From NCBI GenBank assembly GCA_002840975.1, contig PHDN01000018.1:1-64000 (forward strand): DNA of 64,000 nt. The letters run 5' to 3'. Shown here in pieces: positions 27,236-36,401 of the stretch. A program made the translations under genes and the position numbers. The notes under the pieces were generated by a model. That model did no database searches, was not told the origin of the DNA, and saw only the letters and a program-made list of their open reading frames with translations. Position 1 is the first letter of the stretch. Every line of letters starts with the position of its first letter. This DNA is from Bacteroidetes bacterium HGW-Bacteroidetes-16. GTDB taxonomy: Bacteria; Bacteroidota; Bacteroidia; Bacteroidales; F082.

Positions 27236-27778
27236 ATGAAAATCCTGACTTTATTTCTGTTTGTCCTATTGATTGCCTTATTTTCTTCTTGTAAACAAGG
27301 AAGTCGGCAATTGGTAACAGAGAAAATCCAATACGATGTCAGCCTGATGTCTCCTGATCCCACCTACGATTGGTGGATACAAAATTTGGTGGGACCGCAA
27401 CGGGAAAAATTGGTAGATATGATGATGCAAAGTGCTTTGGAAGGAGGAGTTCAGGCGTATGATTATTTTAATGAACCCATAACTCCATTCGACATCAAAC
27501 AGATGTTATCTGATACAACGTTGGTTACCTTTCGACGGATTGAACCTCCTTACGAACTTTTTGACTCATTGGTCATACATACCATTGAACGTGAAGACAT
27601 CCAGCGCATCCGGTTTATGGAAGAATGGACCATTAATCCCACTACCATGCAAATGGAGAAAAAGATATACGGAATTGCACCCATCGCCCGCCGCATCGAT
27701 GCTCAAGGCATTGAGCGCTGGCAACCCTTGTTTTGGCTTTATACTGATAAAGACTTTATCAATCAATTAAAAAACTAA
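27236..27778 (+). CDS. GldN-like lipoprotein
   Basis: The protein has ~180 residues from the Met at 27236; an upstream in-frame extension to 27077 overlaps the divergent gene and is not believed. The N-terminus is a lipoprotein signal (MKILTLFLFVLLIALFSSCK) with a lipobox cysteine. The remainder resembles GldN/PorN of the T9SS core complex: EGGVQAYDYFNEPITP, then IRFMEEWTINPTTMQMEKK, YGIAPIARRID and PLFWLYTDKDF, corresponding to the conserved IKEEWFFD-GIAP-PLFWIYF pattern. It lacks neighbours gldK, gldL and gldM, so it may be a paralogue or an accessory form. The family assignment is from remembered motifs and should be treated as moderate. Confidence 0.6.
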   Translation: MKILTLFLFVLLIALFSSCKQGSRQLVTEKIQYDVSLMSPDPTYDWWIQNLVGPQREKLVDMMMQSALEGGVQAYDYFNEPITPFDIKQMLSDTTLVTFRRIEPPYELFDSLVIHTIEREDIQRIRFMEEWTINPTTMQMEKKIYGIAPIARRIDAQGIERWQPLFWLYTDKDFINQLKN

Positions 27779-27833
27779 CAACATACGCAAACCAATACTG
27801 CCAAAAGAAACAATACTATAAACTACCAAACCA

Positions 27834-28184
27834 ATGAAAATTATTTCTCTCTCAGACGTAACCACAACCAAAGTCACCATGGAAGGTGCTTCAGGTGCAA
27901 CCAAACAGATACCTCTTGCTGCCGAAGACGGTGCCCCTGTATATGCCTACCGGGTTTTCTCCCTGGAGGGCGATGGGTTTACTCCTTACCACCAGCATCC
28001 CTACGAACACATGAACTATATTATTGAAGGCGAAGGCTTTCTGGTGAACGAGCAAGGCGAACAACAGTCTGTTAAAAAGGGCGACTTTGCCATGGTACTT
28101 CCCAATGAAAAACACCAGTACCGCAATGCTTCGACCACCGAAAAGTTTGTGATGATTTGCGGTGTGCCGAAAGAGTTTCAGTAA
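27834..28184 (+). CDS. Small cupin domain protein
   Basis: A 116-residue single-domain cupin. Motif 1 is YHQHPYEHMNYIIEGEG, with metal ligands His53, His55 and probably Glu58. Motif 2 is GDFAMVLPNEKHQYRN, with His94. Single cupins of this size can be isomerases, dioxygenases or binding proteins, and the substrate cannot be predicted. It lies 55 bp after the GldN-like gene on the same strand and may share its transcript. Confidence 0.85.
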   Translation: MKIISLSDVTTTKVTMEGASGATKQIPLAAEDGAPVYAYRVFSLEGDGFTPYHQHPYEHMNYIIEGEGFLVNEQGEQQSVKKGDFAMVLPNEKHQYRNASTTEKFVMICGVPKEFQ

Positions 28185-28317
28185 GATAACATACTTATCT
28201 GATAATTGAATATCGAACCAGGGACGGACAAGAGAGAGTTCCCTGTCAAAATCCGCTTGCTACAATAGCATCTTGCCAATTATGTCTTTAACAGGTGAGC
28301 ATCAAATACTTTTTCCT

Positions 28318-29442
28318 TTAAGGGCCAGGTGTCGTCTCCACAGGTCTGCTGACATACAAATTATGTCCTGATACATTATAATCGGTGAGATGTCCTGAAC
28401 TGTTGTATGTTTTTTCCACATTGGTCTCACTCCCGGTAATGGTATTGAAAACCAGTATGCTGCGATCGATCACCCGGATATAACCCGGATCGTCGCGTTG
28501 CAGTAGTCTGTTAATTTCATCTTCCCTGGAGCCACTCAAACGTTCTTTAAATTTGTTAACCTGGTTGCTGACAATTCTTGAAAACAGGCTTTTGCGCTCA
28601 GGTGAAACTTCTCCGGCATCAGCCAACAACATCGTTTGAGGTTCGAAATCAGGGGTGCTTAGTTTTTCATAATCGTAAATATCAACCAAAACGGTAGTAA
28701 CCGGTTTTTGGGGCAGACTGGTCATGGCCAAAGGCTGGTCCTCGATGGCAACCACTCTTCCGACAGGAGGTTTAACGTTGGCTGCCGGTTTCGGCGCAGG
28801 AACATTTTCTTTAACCGGGGGTTGTTTTTTCTGTGGAACGATTAATTCAGATGAACTGCTTTTGTTTGGAATCACCCTGGTGGTGCGATAAGCATAGGAT
28901 TGAAGAATGATCTGGTTGCCTTCCGTTACAGGTTGATTTCTTAAAAAAAATGAAATTGCAAGAAGCAATGCCAGTCCGGCTGCCACCGATGACACCCGGG
29001 TAAGGGTGATCACTTTTCGTTTTTTCAACGAACTTTTTCCGGGAAATAAAATATTCGTGTCTGGTTCAAGACGAAGTTTCTGATGCAGTTCGAACTCCTT
29101 GTGCAACATCGGGTTGACCGATAAAAACTGATTCAGGTGTTCGGTTTCTTTGTTGTTCAGGTCCTTTTCAGCGGAAGCGATAAAAAAAGTTTCATAGTTG
29201 GTTTCATCAATGCCGGCAACCTTTATGACGGGTGTTTTTTTTAACTCTTGTTTAAAGTCGGCTTCAATGGTAAGGGGTTCCAGGGTGGCCAGTTCGAGTC
29301 CTTCGAATTCGTCTTTCAGGTCAGGATGCTGGTCGAGGAAAGCCAGCAAAGCGGTTTCTTCAGCCTTCGAAAGCTGCCCATCGAGGTAGTCGATCACGAA
29401 AACTTCGTAATTCTGTAAATCGATCAGTGGTTGCTTTTTCAT
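28318..29442 (-). CDS. Putative anti-sigma factor with duplicated N-terminal domain
   Basis: A 374-residue protein. It starts 2 bp after the stop of the ECF sigma gene, the usual place for the cognate anti-sigma. Residues ~11-46 and ~83-117 are an internal repeat: NYEVFVIDYLDGQLSKAEE and NYETFFIASAEKDLNNKE, each followed by LxxFLxxxPxLxxEF. The pattern resembles the helical anti-sigma domain, but no HxxxCxxC zinc motif is present. A single membrane helix lies near 150-168 (VSSVAAGLALLLAISFFLR). The ~200-residue C-terminal part is extracytoplasmic and Pro-rich in its first part. Function is inferred from position and topology. Confidence 0.75.
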   Translation of the reverse strand: MKKQPLIDLQNYEVFVIDYLDGQLSKAEETALLAFLDQHPDLKDEFEGLELATLEPLTIEADFKQELKKTPVIKVAGIDETNYETFFIASAEKDLNNKETEHLNQFLSVNPMLHKEFELHQKLRLEPDTNILFPGKSSLKKRKVITLTRVSSVAAGLALLLAISFFLRNQPVTEGNQIILQSYAYRTTRVIPNKSSSSELIVPQKKQPPVKENVPAPKPAANVKPPVGRVVAIEDQPLAMTSLPQKPVTTVLVDIYDYEKLSTPDFEPQTMLLADAGEVSPERKSLFSRIVSNQVNKFKERLSGSREDEINRLLQRDDPGYIRVIDRSILVFNTITGSETNVEKTYNSSGHLTDYNVSGHNLYVSRPVETTPGP

Positions 29443-29444
29443 GA

Positions 29445-29930
29445 CTAAAGTACGGTTTCGGTACTGATTAAATATTGTTTCAAACTCAAGCGTGCCCGGT
29501 AGATATACACTTTTACCTGAGCTTCGTTCAATCCGGTTATTTCTCCAATTTCCTCATAGCTGTAACCTTCGTAATCGCGCAACAGCACTACGGTGCGTTG
29601 GATTTCTGAAAGCCTTGATAAAGCCACGTCCAGCACTTCTTTCAGGTCGCTGTAGCCATGGTTTACCGGTTCACTTTCATGCTCATGGCCTTCCATACGT
29701 ATCATCCGGCTGTTTTTGCGATAACTGTCGATCATGGTGTGATAGGCCGTAGTAAACAGATATGATTTTCCTTTTTCCACCTGAACCTCTTTCCGCCTTA
29801 TCCACAACTTCATAAACGACTCCTGCACCAGATCGCGCGCGGCTTCGGTGTCGCCCGTGTTTTTCAGCAGAAACCGGAAAACTCCGTCGCTGTGTTCATC
29901 TACGCAGTTGTTATATTCGCTGACAGTCAT
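29445..29930 (-). CDS. ECF-type RNA polymerase sigma factor
   Basis: A 161-residue sigma-70 family protein containing only regions 2 and 4. Region 2 is seen as DLVQESFMKLWIRRKE, and region 4 as LSEIQRTVVLLRDYEGYSYEEIGEITGLNEAQVKVYIYRAR, a helix-turn-helix for -35 recognition. It is the first gene of a sigma/anti-sigma operon, so autoregulation is likely, but no repeated promoter motif marking its regulon was found in this window. Confidence 0.93.
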   Translation of the reverse strand: MTVSEYNNCVDEHSDGVFRFLLKNTGDTEAARDLVQESFMKLWIRRKEVQVEKGKSYLFTTAYHTMIDSYRKNSRMIRMEGHEHESEPVNHGYSDLKEVLDVALSRLSEIQRTVVLLRDYEGYSYEEIGEITGLNEAQVKVYIYRARLSLKQYLISTETVL

Positions 29931-30089
29931 TCGCTAAAAGTAAAAAACTTCCATATTACCTGTGACGGATAAGCATGGAAAATGTTACAGAGAGGGAGTA
30001 AATTTTTTTAATAATTCCACTATGAGTGACAACTCACGAAAACGAGTTTTCAATATTCAAAGGATTTGATTAAAGTTCAGTTTGTTTTC

Positions 30090-30130
30090 AACCGTGCAAT
30101 ATTAAAATTAAAATTTAATATTACACGGTT
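30090..30130. other. Strong hairpin in the lepA-sigma factor gap
   Basis: Two 17-nt arms, AACCGTGCAATATTAAA and TTTAATATTACACGGTT, pair with a single mismatch around a 7-nt loop. It lies 57 bp past the lepA stop codon and 160 bp upstream of the sigma gene. No T-run follows on either strand, so it is not a classic terminator. It may be an mRNA-stabilising 3' structure of lepA or an operator. Confidence 0.6.
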
Positions 30131-30187
30131 AATAATGGTAAATCCTCCAGAATAAGATGATTTTCTTTTCGGATTGTTATATAAATC

Positions 30188-31978
30188 CTAATCGTTCAGC
30201 TTAAGCACCACCAAAAACGCCTGTTGGGGAACTTCCACATTGCCTACCTGGCGCATGCGCTTTTTCCCTTTTTTCTGTTTTTCGAGCAGTTTCCGCTTCC
30301 GCGTGATGTCGCCGCCATAACATTTGGCTGTTACATCCTTGCGCACTGCTTTGATGGTTTCGCGGGCGATGATTTTTGCTCCGATGGCTGCCTGGATGGC
30401 AATATCAAACTGTTGCCTGGGAATGAGATCCTTTAATTTTACACAAATCCTCCGTCCAAAATCATAGGCATTATCCACATGAATCAAGGCAGACAAAGCA
30501 TCTACAGGCTCCGAATTTAACAGGATGTCAAGTTTTACCAGTTGAGCAGGTTTATAGCCGGTAATATGATAGTCGAATGAAGCGTATCCTTTTGAAATGC
30601 TTTTTAGCTTGTCGTAAAAATCGAACACAATCTCTCCCAATGGCATATCCACAGTCAGTTCTATCCGGCTGGTGGTCAGGTAGGTCTGGCTTTTTAACTC
30701 GCCACGTTTGTCGAGGCAAAGCTTAATGATGGGGCCGATATAATCAGTTCGGGTAATAATCTGCGCCCTGATATAGGGTTCTTCAATGTGGTCGATGTAT
30801 TTCTGTTCGGGCAATCCGGATGGATTGTGAACTTCTATGATTTCTTTTTTGTTGGTGATTACCCGGTACGATACATTGGGCATGGTAGTGATCACATTCA
30901 TGTCGAACTCACGTTCGAGGCGCTCCTGGACAATTTCCATGTGCAGCAGGCCCAGGAATCCACAACGAAATCCAAATCCCAACGCCAGTGACGATTCAGG
31001 TTCAAAAGTCAGCGAAGCATCATTCAACTGAAGTTTTTCCATGGATGAGCGAAGTTCTTCATACTCTTCGTTATCGATGGGATAAATACCGGCAAAGACC
31101 ATGGGTTTTACGTTTTCGAAACCATCGATGGCCAATTTGCAAGGGTTGTTTACATGGGTAATGGTATCGCCTACTTTTACTTCTTTTGAAGTTTTTATGC
31201 CTGAAATAATATATCCTACATCGCCTGTTCGCAATATATCGCGTGCTTCAGGCTTAAGCCGAAGCACACCAATTTCGTTGGCTTCGTATTTTTTTGCTGT
31301 GTTTACAAATTTCACCTGGTCACCTTTACGTATTTCGCCACTAAAGATTCTAAAGTATGCGATAATGCCCCTGAAATTGTTGAAAACAGAGTCGAAAATC
31401 AAGGCTTGCAAGGGTGCGTCTTCTTCTCCTTTGGGCGAGGGAATCCGTGTGACGATGGCTTCAAGAATTTTATCAACGCCATATCCTGTCTTGCCGCTGG
31501 CCTCGATAATATCCTCATAATTGCAGCCTAAAAGGTCTACAATCTGGTCTTTCACTTCATCGGGCATGGCATTTTCCATGTCCATTTTATTCAACACCGG
31601 AATGATTTCGAGGTCGTTTTCGATGGCCAGATAGAGGTTTGAAATGGTTTGTGCCTGTATACCCTGGGTGGCATCAATTACCAGCAAGGCTCCTTCGCAG
31701 GCAGCAATCGAACGTGAAACTTCATAGGAAAAATCCACATGGCCGGGAGTATCAATCAGGTTGAAGACGTAATGCTGGCCATCTTGTTCGTAATCCATTT
31801 GGATGGCATGACTCTTAATGGTGATACCGCGTTCGCGCTCAATATCCATGTCGTCGAGCACCTGGGCTTGTTGGTCACGGCCCGAAACAGTATCGGTGAG
31901 TTCCAGCAGCCTGTCGGCTAACGTGCTTTTACCGTGGTCGATATGGGCAATAATGCAAAAATTCCTGATCTCTTTCAT
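30188..31978 (-). CDS. lepA: Elongation factor 4 (LepA)
   Basis: A 596-residue translational GTPase that acts on stalled or mistranslocated ribosomes. The N-terminus [19 protein letters not shown] contains G1. DTPGHVDF is G3 and NKMD is G4. The LepA-specific C-terminal domain ends in [19 protein letters not shown], which identifies EF4 against EF-G. The length is normal. A TATTTTTG motif ends only 5 nt upstream of the start codon. Confidence 0.98.
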   Translation of the reverse strand: MKEIRNFCIIAHIDHGKSTLADRLLELTDTVSGRDQQAQVLDDMDIERERGITIKSHAIQMDYEQDGQHYVFNLIDTPGHVDFSYEVSRSIAACEGALLVIDATQGIQAQTISNLYLAIENDLEIIPVLNKMDMENAMPDEVKDQIVDLLGCNYEDIIEASGKTGYGVDKILEAIVTRIPSPKGEEDAPLQALIFDSVFNNFRGIIAYFRIFSGEIRKGDQVKFVNTAKKYEANEIGVLRLKPEARDILRTGDVGYIISGIKTSKEVKVGDTITHVNNPCKLAIDGFENVKPMVFAGIYPIDNEEYEELRSSMEKLQLNDASLTFEPESSLALGFGFRCGFLGLLHMEIVQERLEREFDMNVITTMPNVSYRVITNKKEIIEVHNPSGLPEQKYIDHIEEPYIRAQIITRTDYIGPIIKLCLDKRGELKSQTYLTTSRIELTVDMPLGEIVFDFYDKLKSISKGYASFDYHITGYKPAQLVKLDILLNSEPVDALSALIHVDNAYDFGRRICVKLKDLIPRQQFDIAIQAAIGAKIIARETIKAVRKDVTAKCYGGDITRKRKLLEKQKKGKKRMRQVGNVEVPQQAFLVVLKLND

Positions 31979-31983
31979 GGGCG

Positions 31984-31991
31984 CAAAAATA
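31984..31991 (-). promoter_or_regulatory. -7 element abutting the lepA start codon
   Basis: Minus-strand TATTTTTG matches TAnnTTTG and is separated from the lepA ATG by CGCCC only, predicting a leaderless or nearly leaderless message. No -33 TTG at normal spacing is visible. Confidence 0.4.
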
Positions 31992-32173
31992 CGATTTTAA
32001 CTGATTGGTTTAGTACTTTGTTATTGCCCGGTGAAAAGAAATACAAAGGTATTGACATATATAATCCTCCCTGTGTTATCGCCGATGATGTCGTTCTGTT
32101 TTGGCTTGTATCTTGTTTGGCATTTTAAGCGACCTGATTCACCGAAGAAATCCCCCTGTTCGCCGAAATGTTG

Positions 32174-32204
32174 TTTGCCAGGTTTGCATTACAACCTACA
32201 TTTG
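32174..32204 (+). promoter_or_regulatory. Bacteroidetes promoter of the PspC/LiaF-like operon
   Basis: TTTG at 32174-32177 and TACATTTG at 32197-32204 are separated by 19 nt, a full match to the -33/-7 architecture, 50 bp upstream of the first start codon. Confidence 0.75.
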
Positions 32205-32253
32205 CCTCTGAAATCAATTAAAAATCAGAATTCGTAATTCAATCTATAAAAAA

Positions 32254-32733
32254 ATGGAAACTTCAAAAAGACTTTATCGCTCCTCAACCCACAAGGTAAT
32301 TGGTGGTGTTGCAGCCGGGTTGGCTGATTATTTTCTCATCGACCCTGTATTGGTCAGGGTGTTATTTGTTTTGGTGGCGTTTTTTGGTGGCGGGGGCGTA
32401 CTGATTTATATAGTACTTTGGATTGTTGTGCCTATTCAGGTGAGCAATCCTAACGACATGTATCGTCATGCATCCACTCACTATAAAAGTGCCGAAAATA
32501 CCGGAGTTAAATCGGATGAAACGTTCATGCCGATTGTAACTCCACGTCAGTCGAATACCGGACTTATTGCCGGTATAGTACTTATTTTTGTTGGCTTGTT
32601 ATTTCTTATTGATCGCCTGATGCCATGGTACAACATTACTTCTTTGTGGCCGCTTATCCTGGTAGCCTTAGGCGTTATTATTATAAAACCCGACTTATTT
32701 AAAAACTCTAAAAACCAAAACAATGAAATTTAG
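32254..32733 (+). CDS. PspC domain membrane protein
   Basis: A 159-residue protein. Residues ~5-62 are the PspC domain (KRLYRSSTHKVIGGVAAGLADYFLIDPVLVRVLFVL), with one membrane helix of the GGVLIYIVLWIVVP type. A charged linker follows, then two C-terminal helices (TGLIAGIVLIFVGLLFLID and LWPLILVALGVIII) resembling DUF5668/LiaF transmembrane segments. PspC proteins sense or respond to envelope stress. It overlaps the next gene by 11 bp, so the two are co-translated. Confidence 0.9.
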   Translation: METSKRLYRSSTHKVIGGVAAGLADYFLIDPVLVRVLFVLVAFFGGGGVLIYIVLWIVVPIQVSNPNDMYRHASTHYKSAENTGVKSDETFMPIVTPRQSNTGLIAGIVLIFVGLLFLIDRLMPWYNITSLWPLILVALGVIIIKPDLFKNSKNQNNEI

Positions 32734-33619
32734 AAATATTTTTTGGGGAATTATCCTGATCTTTTTAGGGATACTGTTTACACTTGAAAACCTAAACGTC
32801 CTCGACTTCGACTGGTACAACATGTGGCGCTTGTGGCCTGTGATTTTTATCCTATGGGGAATCTCTATCCTGCCCATAAAAGACATAATTAAAATTGGGT
32901 TTGTCGTGGTGGTACTTGTAGGAAGTATTTATTACATGTTGAACGACAATGTTCGCTGGCGAATGGAAGAAGACAACTACACTGAAATTAATTCGCATGC
33001 CGTCAATCAGGAATTTCAGGTTCCTTACAACGACACCATGACGATTGCCTCACTTGATATGGAAATGGCTGCCGGTTCATTTACCTTGTACCAAACCAGT
33101 GATCAATTGGTGAATTTTGTCAAAAGCGGCTCGTTGGTTACCTATAAATATATTGTAAAGCAAGAAGATACCATAACCGAAGTGCGAATTATGATGGAAG
33201 ACGGCGTACGCCTCAATTCCAAAAAGAATAACCGTGTCGATGTTCAACTGAATTCAAATCCTGTTTGGGACATGGATTTTGAAATAGGCGCGGCAGAAGT
33301 GGACCTCGACCTGAGTCCTTTTCGGCTGAAATCGTTTCGGCTGGAAGGCGGAGCTGCTGACATCAACATAAAACTGGGTGATCAATACCCTGATACTTAT
33401 TTAGAAATTGAGGCAGGTGCTTCCTCCATCGAATTAAGAGTACCCGAATCATCCGGATGTGAATTGAAAATCAGCACCGTACTATCAGGAAGGACCATCT
33501 CGGGTTTTAATCAAGTAGAACATGGTTTGTATCGTACCGGGAATTTCGAGGAGGCCACGCATAAAATCTATATGGATGTAAATGCAGCCGTATCCAATTA
33601 TTCGGTGATTAGATATTAA
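32723..33619 (+). CDS. LiaF-like membrane protein (DUF5668 plus toastrack-type domain)
   Basis: A 298-residue protein. Three hydrophobic helices fill residues ~5-75 (IFWGIILIFLGILFTLENL, then MWRLWPVIFILWGISIL). They are followed by a ~200-residue beta-rich soluble domain with repeating strands (FEIGAAEVDLDLS, LEGGAADINIKLGD, LEIEAGASSIELRVPE), the pattern of LiaF-like/toastrack domains. Coupling to the PspC gene suggests a bacitracin/envelope-stress type response module, though no LiaRS-like kinase or regulator is nearby. Confidence 0.82.
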   Translation: MKFRNIFWGIILIFLGILFTLENLNVLDFDWYNMWRLWPVIFILWGISILPIKDIIKIGFVVVVLVGSIYYMLNDNVRWRMEEDNYTEINSHAVNQEFQVPYNDTMTIASLDMEMAAGSFTLYQTSDQLVNFVKSGSLVTYKYIVKQEDTITEVRIMMEDGVRLNSKKNNRVDVQLNSNPVWDMDFEIGAAEVDLDLSPFRLKSFRLEGGAADINIKLGDQYPDTYLEIEAGASSIELRVPESSGCELKISTVLSGRTISGFNQVEHGLYRTGNFEEATHKIYMDVNAAVSNYSVIRY

Positions 33620-33658
33620 TACCAGAAACCTGAAATACAATATTACTTGTGGGCTTGG

Positions 33659-33695
33659 CGGCGTTTTCAAAAGATTTTGAAAGCGCCGTTTTTTT
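33659..33695 (+). terminator. Rho-independent terminator of the PspC/LiaF-like operon
   Basis: A ~14-bp stem (CGGCGTTTTCAAAA with TTTTGAAAGCGCCG, one G-U pair) is followed by seven T, 39 bp after the stop codon. Confidence 0.88.
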
Positions 33696-33737
33696 CGTGC
33701 GCCAGGAGAATGCTTTTCAGTTTTATTTAATGAGTCC

Positions 33738-33876
33738 GATCTAAAAAGGCGAATTATAAAAATAATTGAAAATCAGAATGAACCCCTCCCGATATTGACA
33801 TCGGGACTAAAGGGAGTTCTGATTTTCAGCCACTTCCCCTTTAGGGGATTGAGGGGTAAAAGTGGCTGAAATCGTT
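33738..33876. mobile_element. MITE-like element, diverged copy 2 (inverted relative to copy 1)
   Basis: It begins with GATCTAAAAAGG, one base from the end of copy 1, and contains the same core hairpin TTTCAGCCACTT ... AAGTGGCTGAAA around CCCCTTTAGGGG, in reverse orientation to 20995-21095. An additional inverted repeat is inserted before the core (CCCGAT-ATTGAC-ATCGGG, and AAAATCAGAA/TTCTGATTTT). The right terminal repeat has decayed. It lies just upstream of the TonB receptor gene at 33905. Confidence 0.6.
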
Positions 33877-33904
33877 TTTCTTTGAATAAACATAATTTGC
33901 GATT

Positions 33905-36235
33905 ATGAAAATTAGATACCTTCATGTTTTTTTATTTGTTTTTTGCCTGTCGCTCGCACAAGTTTCATTAAAAGCCCAGGAGGCAACCGTACGGGGATTT
34001 TTGTATGAGGAAGAATCGGGCGAACCTGCCATATTTGCCAACGTGGTACTTAAAGGAACCAACTTTGGCGCTTCCACTGATGTAAACGGGTATTTTTTAA
34101 TTTCAAAAATCCCTCCCGGCGACTATACACTCATGGTCACTTATCTTGGATTTGATACCATCAGTGAATTGATCTCCTTGTCAAAAGGAGCATTACTCAA
34201 TAAAAAGCTGTTTATAAAAAAAGGGTCTTTCAATCTGGAGACGGTAACGGTGAGTGCCGAACGAACGGAAGCCCGGACAGAGACCAAGATGTCGGTGGTC
34301 AAGATTTCGCCCAAAGACATCAAGCAAATTCCAAGCGTGGGAGGCCAGGCCGACTTTGCTCAATATTTACAGGTAGTTCCGGGAGTTGTTTTCACAGGCG
34401 ATCAGGGTGGGCAGTTTTATATCCGTGGGGGATCTCCCATTCAAAATAAGGTGATGTTGGACGGGATGACCATCTACAATCCGTTTCATTCCATCGGGTT
34501 GTTTTCAGTTTTTGAAACCGATTTGATTCGCAATGCCTCCATTTATACTGGTGGGTACAATGCCGAATATGGGGGAAGAATTTCTTCCGTCATGGATATA
34601 ACTACCAAAGACGGGAACAAAAAGCGCATGTCGGGTGTGTGTGGAGCATCTACTTTTGGTGCCCGTGCAATGGTTGAAGGTCCCATAAAAAAGCAAAATT
34701 CACCCGATGAGGGAAGTGCTTCTTTTGTTTTGTCCTTTAAAAATTCATATCTGGCAGAAAGTTCAAAGGTTTTATACGAGTATGTGGATAAAGACGGGCT
34801 CCCGTTTAATTTTGCCGATATTTACGGAAAAGTAACCCTCAATGCAGCCAATGGCAGCAAGATTAGCCTCTTTGGATTTAATTTCACCGACAATGTAAGC
34901 AACTATAAGGCTATTTCCGATTTTGGATGGAAATCGTTTGGGGGAGGTTCGAGTTTTGTGGTCATCCCCGGAAAAGCACCTGTACTCATCGAAGGAATTG
35001 TGGCCTTTTCCAAGTACGAAACCAAGGTAAAATCAACCACGCTCAACGACAGAAAAAGTGCGATCAGCGGATTCAATGCGGCCATCAATTTTACTTATTT
35101 CATGGGGAAAAATGAATTGAAATATGGTGTTGAACTCGAAGGATACCGCACTGAATATCTGTTTAAGAATTTTGTGAATACGGAAATTAATCAAACCGAA
35201 AACACTACACAGCTTGGCTTATATGCCAAATACAAGTTTATCGTGAACAAGTTTATTTTTGAACCGGGCTTTCGCCTGGAATGGTATGCCTCTCTCGCCG
35301 AAGCCAGTCCTGAACCCCGGTTGGCCATTAAATACAATGCCAACGATTGGTTTAGGTTGAAATTTGCCGGAGGCGTCTATTCGCAAAATTTTATCGCGGC
35401 GTCATCCGATCGTGATGTGGTGAACTTGTTTTATGGATTTCTTTCGGGACCAGAAAACCTGCCTGATCAGTTTGATGGAAAGAAAAGAACCAGCAGGATT
35501 CAGAAATCCGATCATTTAATTCTTGGAGCCGAGTTTGACCTGAGCAACTCCATTAGCCTGAACGTGGAAGGATACTACAAATATTTTCCGCAACTTACCA
35601 ACATCAACCGAAATAAATTGTACAACGAGTCGGAGGCTCCTCAGGGAGCGTCTGAAGTGGAATATAAGGATTTTATCCTTGAAAAAGGTAATGCTTATGG
35701 AATGGACATGGTGCTGAAGTATGACTATAAAAAGGTTTATGTGTGGCTGGTTTATTCACTGGGTTTCGTCACCCGCCAGTTTGAAGACAAATATGGTGAG
35801 ATGGTCAGCTATACGCCTCACTTCGATCGCCGCCACAATGTGAACTTTGTATTTTCTTACATTACCGGTCCAAAGCTTCAGTGGGAATTTGGTGCTCGTT
35901 GGAACCTGGGAACAGGCTTTCCTTTCACCCAGGTGCAGGGATATTATGAATCACTCTCATTTCCGGATGGAATCAATTCAAACATTGGAACCGAAAATGG
36001 CAATCTGGGCGTGATTTACGGCGATTTATACAATGGCCGACTGCCCGTGTACCACCGTCTGGACATAGATGTGAAACGAAACTTCTTCCTGAGCGCCAAT
36101 ACCAAACTGGTGGCCGACCTGAGTGTGACCAATGTATACGACCGTAAAAATGTTTTCTATGTTGACCTGATTACCAGCAAGGTGGTTTATCAGTTGCCCT
36201 TTATGCCCAGCTTTGGTTTGAGCTTATATTTTTAA
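33905..36235 (+). CDS. TonB-dependent outer-membrane receptor with carboxypeptidase-regulatory-like domain
   Basis: A 776-residue protein with a signal peptide ending near SLKAQ. Residues ~27-110 are a CarboxypepD_reg-like beta-sandwich (EEESGEPAIFANVVLKGTNFG ... GYFLISKIPPGDYTL). The plug (~130-240) contains LQVVPGVVFTGDQGGQFYIRGGSP and MLDGMTIYNPFHSIG. The rest is a 22-strand-type barrel ending in the typical SFGLSLYF. No SusD-like partner follows, so it is not a standard PUL pair. The ligand is unknown. Confidence 0.92.
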   Translation: MKIRYLHVFLFVFCLSLAQVSLKAQEATVRGFLYEEESGEPAIFANVVLKGTNFGASTDVNGYFLISKIPPGDYTLMVTYLGFDTISELISLSKGALLNKKLFIKKGSFNLETVTVSAERTEARTETKMSVVKISPKDIKQIPSVGGQADFAQYLQVVPGVVFTGDQGGQFYIRGGSPIQNKVMLDGMTIYNPFHSIGLFSVFETDLIRNASIYTGGYNAEYGGRISSVMDITTKDGNKKRMSGVCGASTFGARAMVEGPIKKQNSPDEGSASFVLSFKNSYLAESSKVLYEYVDKDGLPFNFADIYGKVTLNAANGSKISLFGFNFTDNVSNYKAISDFGWKSFGGGSSFVVIPGKAPVLIEGIVAFSKYETKVKSTTLNDRKSAISGFNAAINFTYFMGKNELKYGVELEGYRTEYLFKNFVNTEINQTENTTQLGLYAKYKFIVNKFIFEPGFRLEWYASLAEASPEPRLAIKYNANDWFRLKFAGGVYSQNFIAASSDRDVVNLFYGFLSGPENLPDQFDGKKRTSRIQKSDHLILGAEFDLSNSISLNVEGYYKYFPQLTNINRNKLYNESEAPQGASEVEYKDFILEKGNAYGMDMVLKYDYKKVYVWLVYSLGFVTRQFEDKYGEMVSYTPHFDRRHNVNFVFSYITGPKLQWEFGARWNLGTGFPFTQVQGYYESLSFPDGINSNIGTENGNLGVIYGDLYNGRLPVYHRLDIDVKRNFFLSANTKLVADLSVTNVYDRKNVFYVDLITSKVVYQLPFMPSFGLSLYF

Positions 36236-36401
36236 GATATTTCAAATCGATTATCCTTTTTTTTTCCGGAACTTCGGTTTCCGGGATGATTTTTGTCACT
36301 AATCAAATCCAATCCGGGTATGAAATTACCTTTGTAAGAAAAGGGAGTAAGACGTTTTAATCAGGAGTTAGGTTTAAGAACCACAAACAGTTTTCACCCT
36401 T

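Noticed and set aside
32031-32237. 68-residue ORF with a hydrophobic stretch between lepA and the PspC gene
   Set aside because: The best promoter of the region (32174-32204) falls inside its 3' end, and the sequence after the hydrophobic part is irregular, so it is more likely chance coding in the promoter region.
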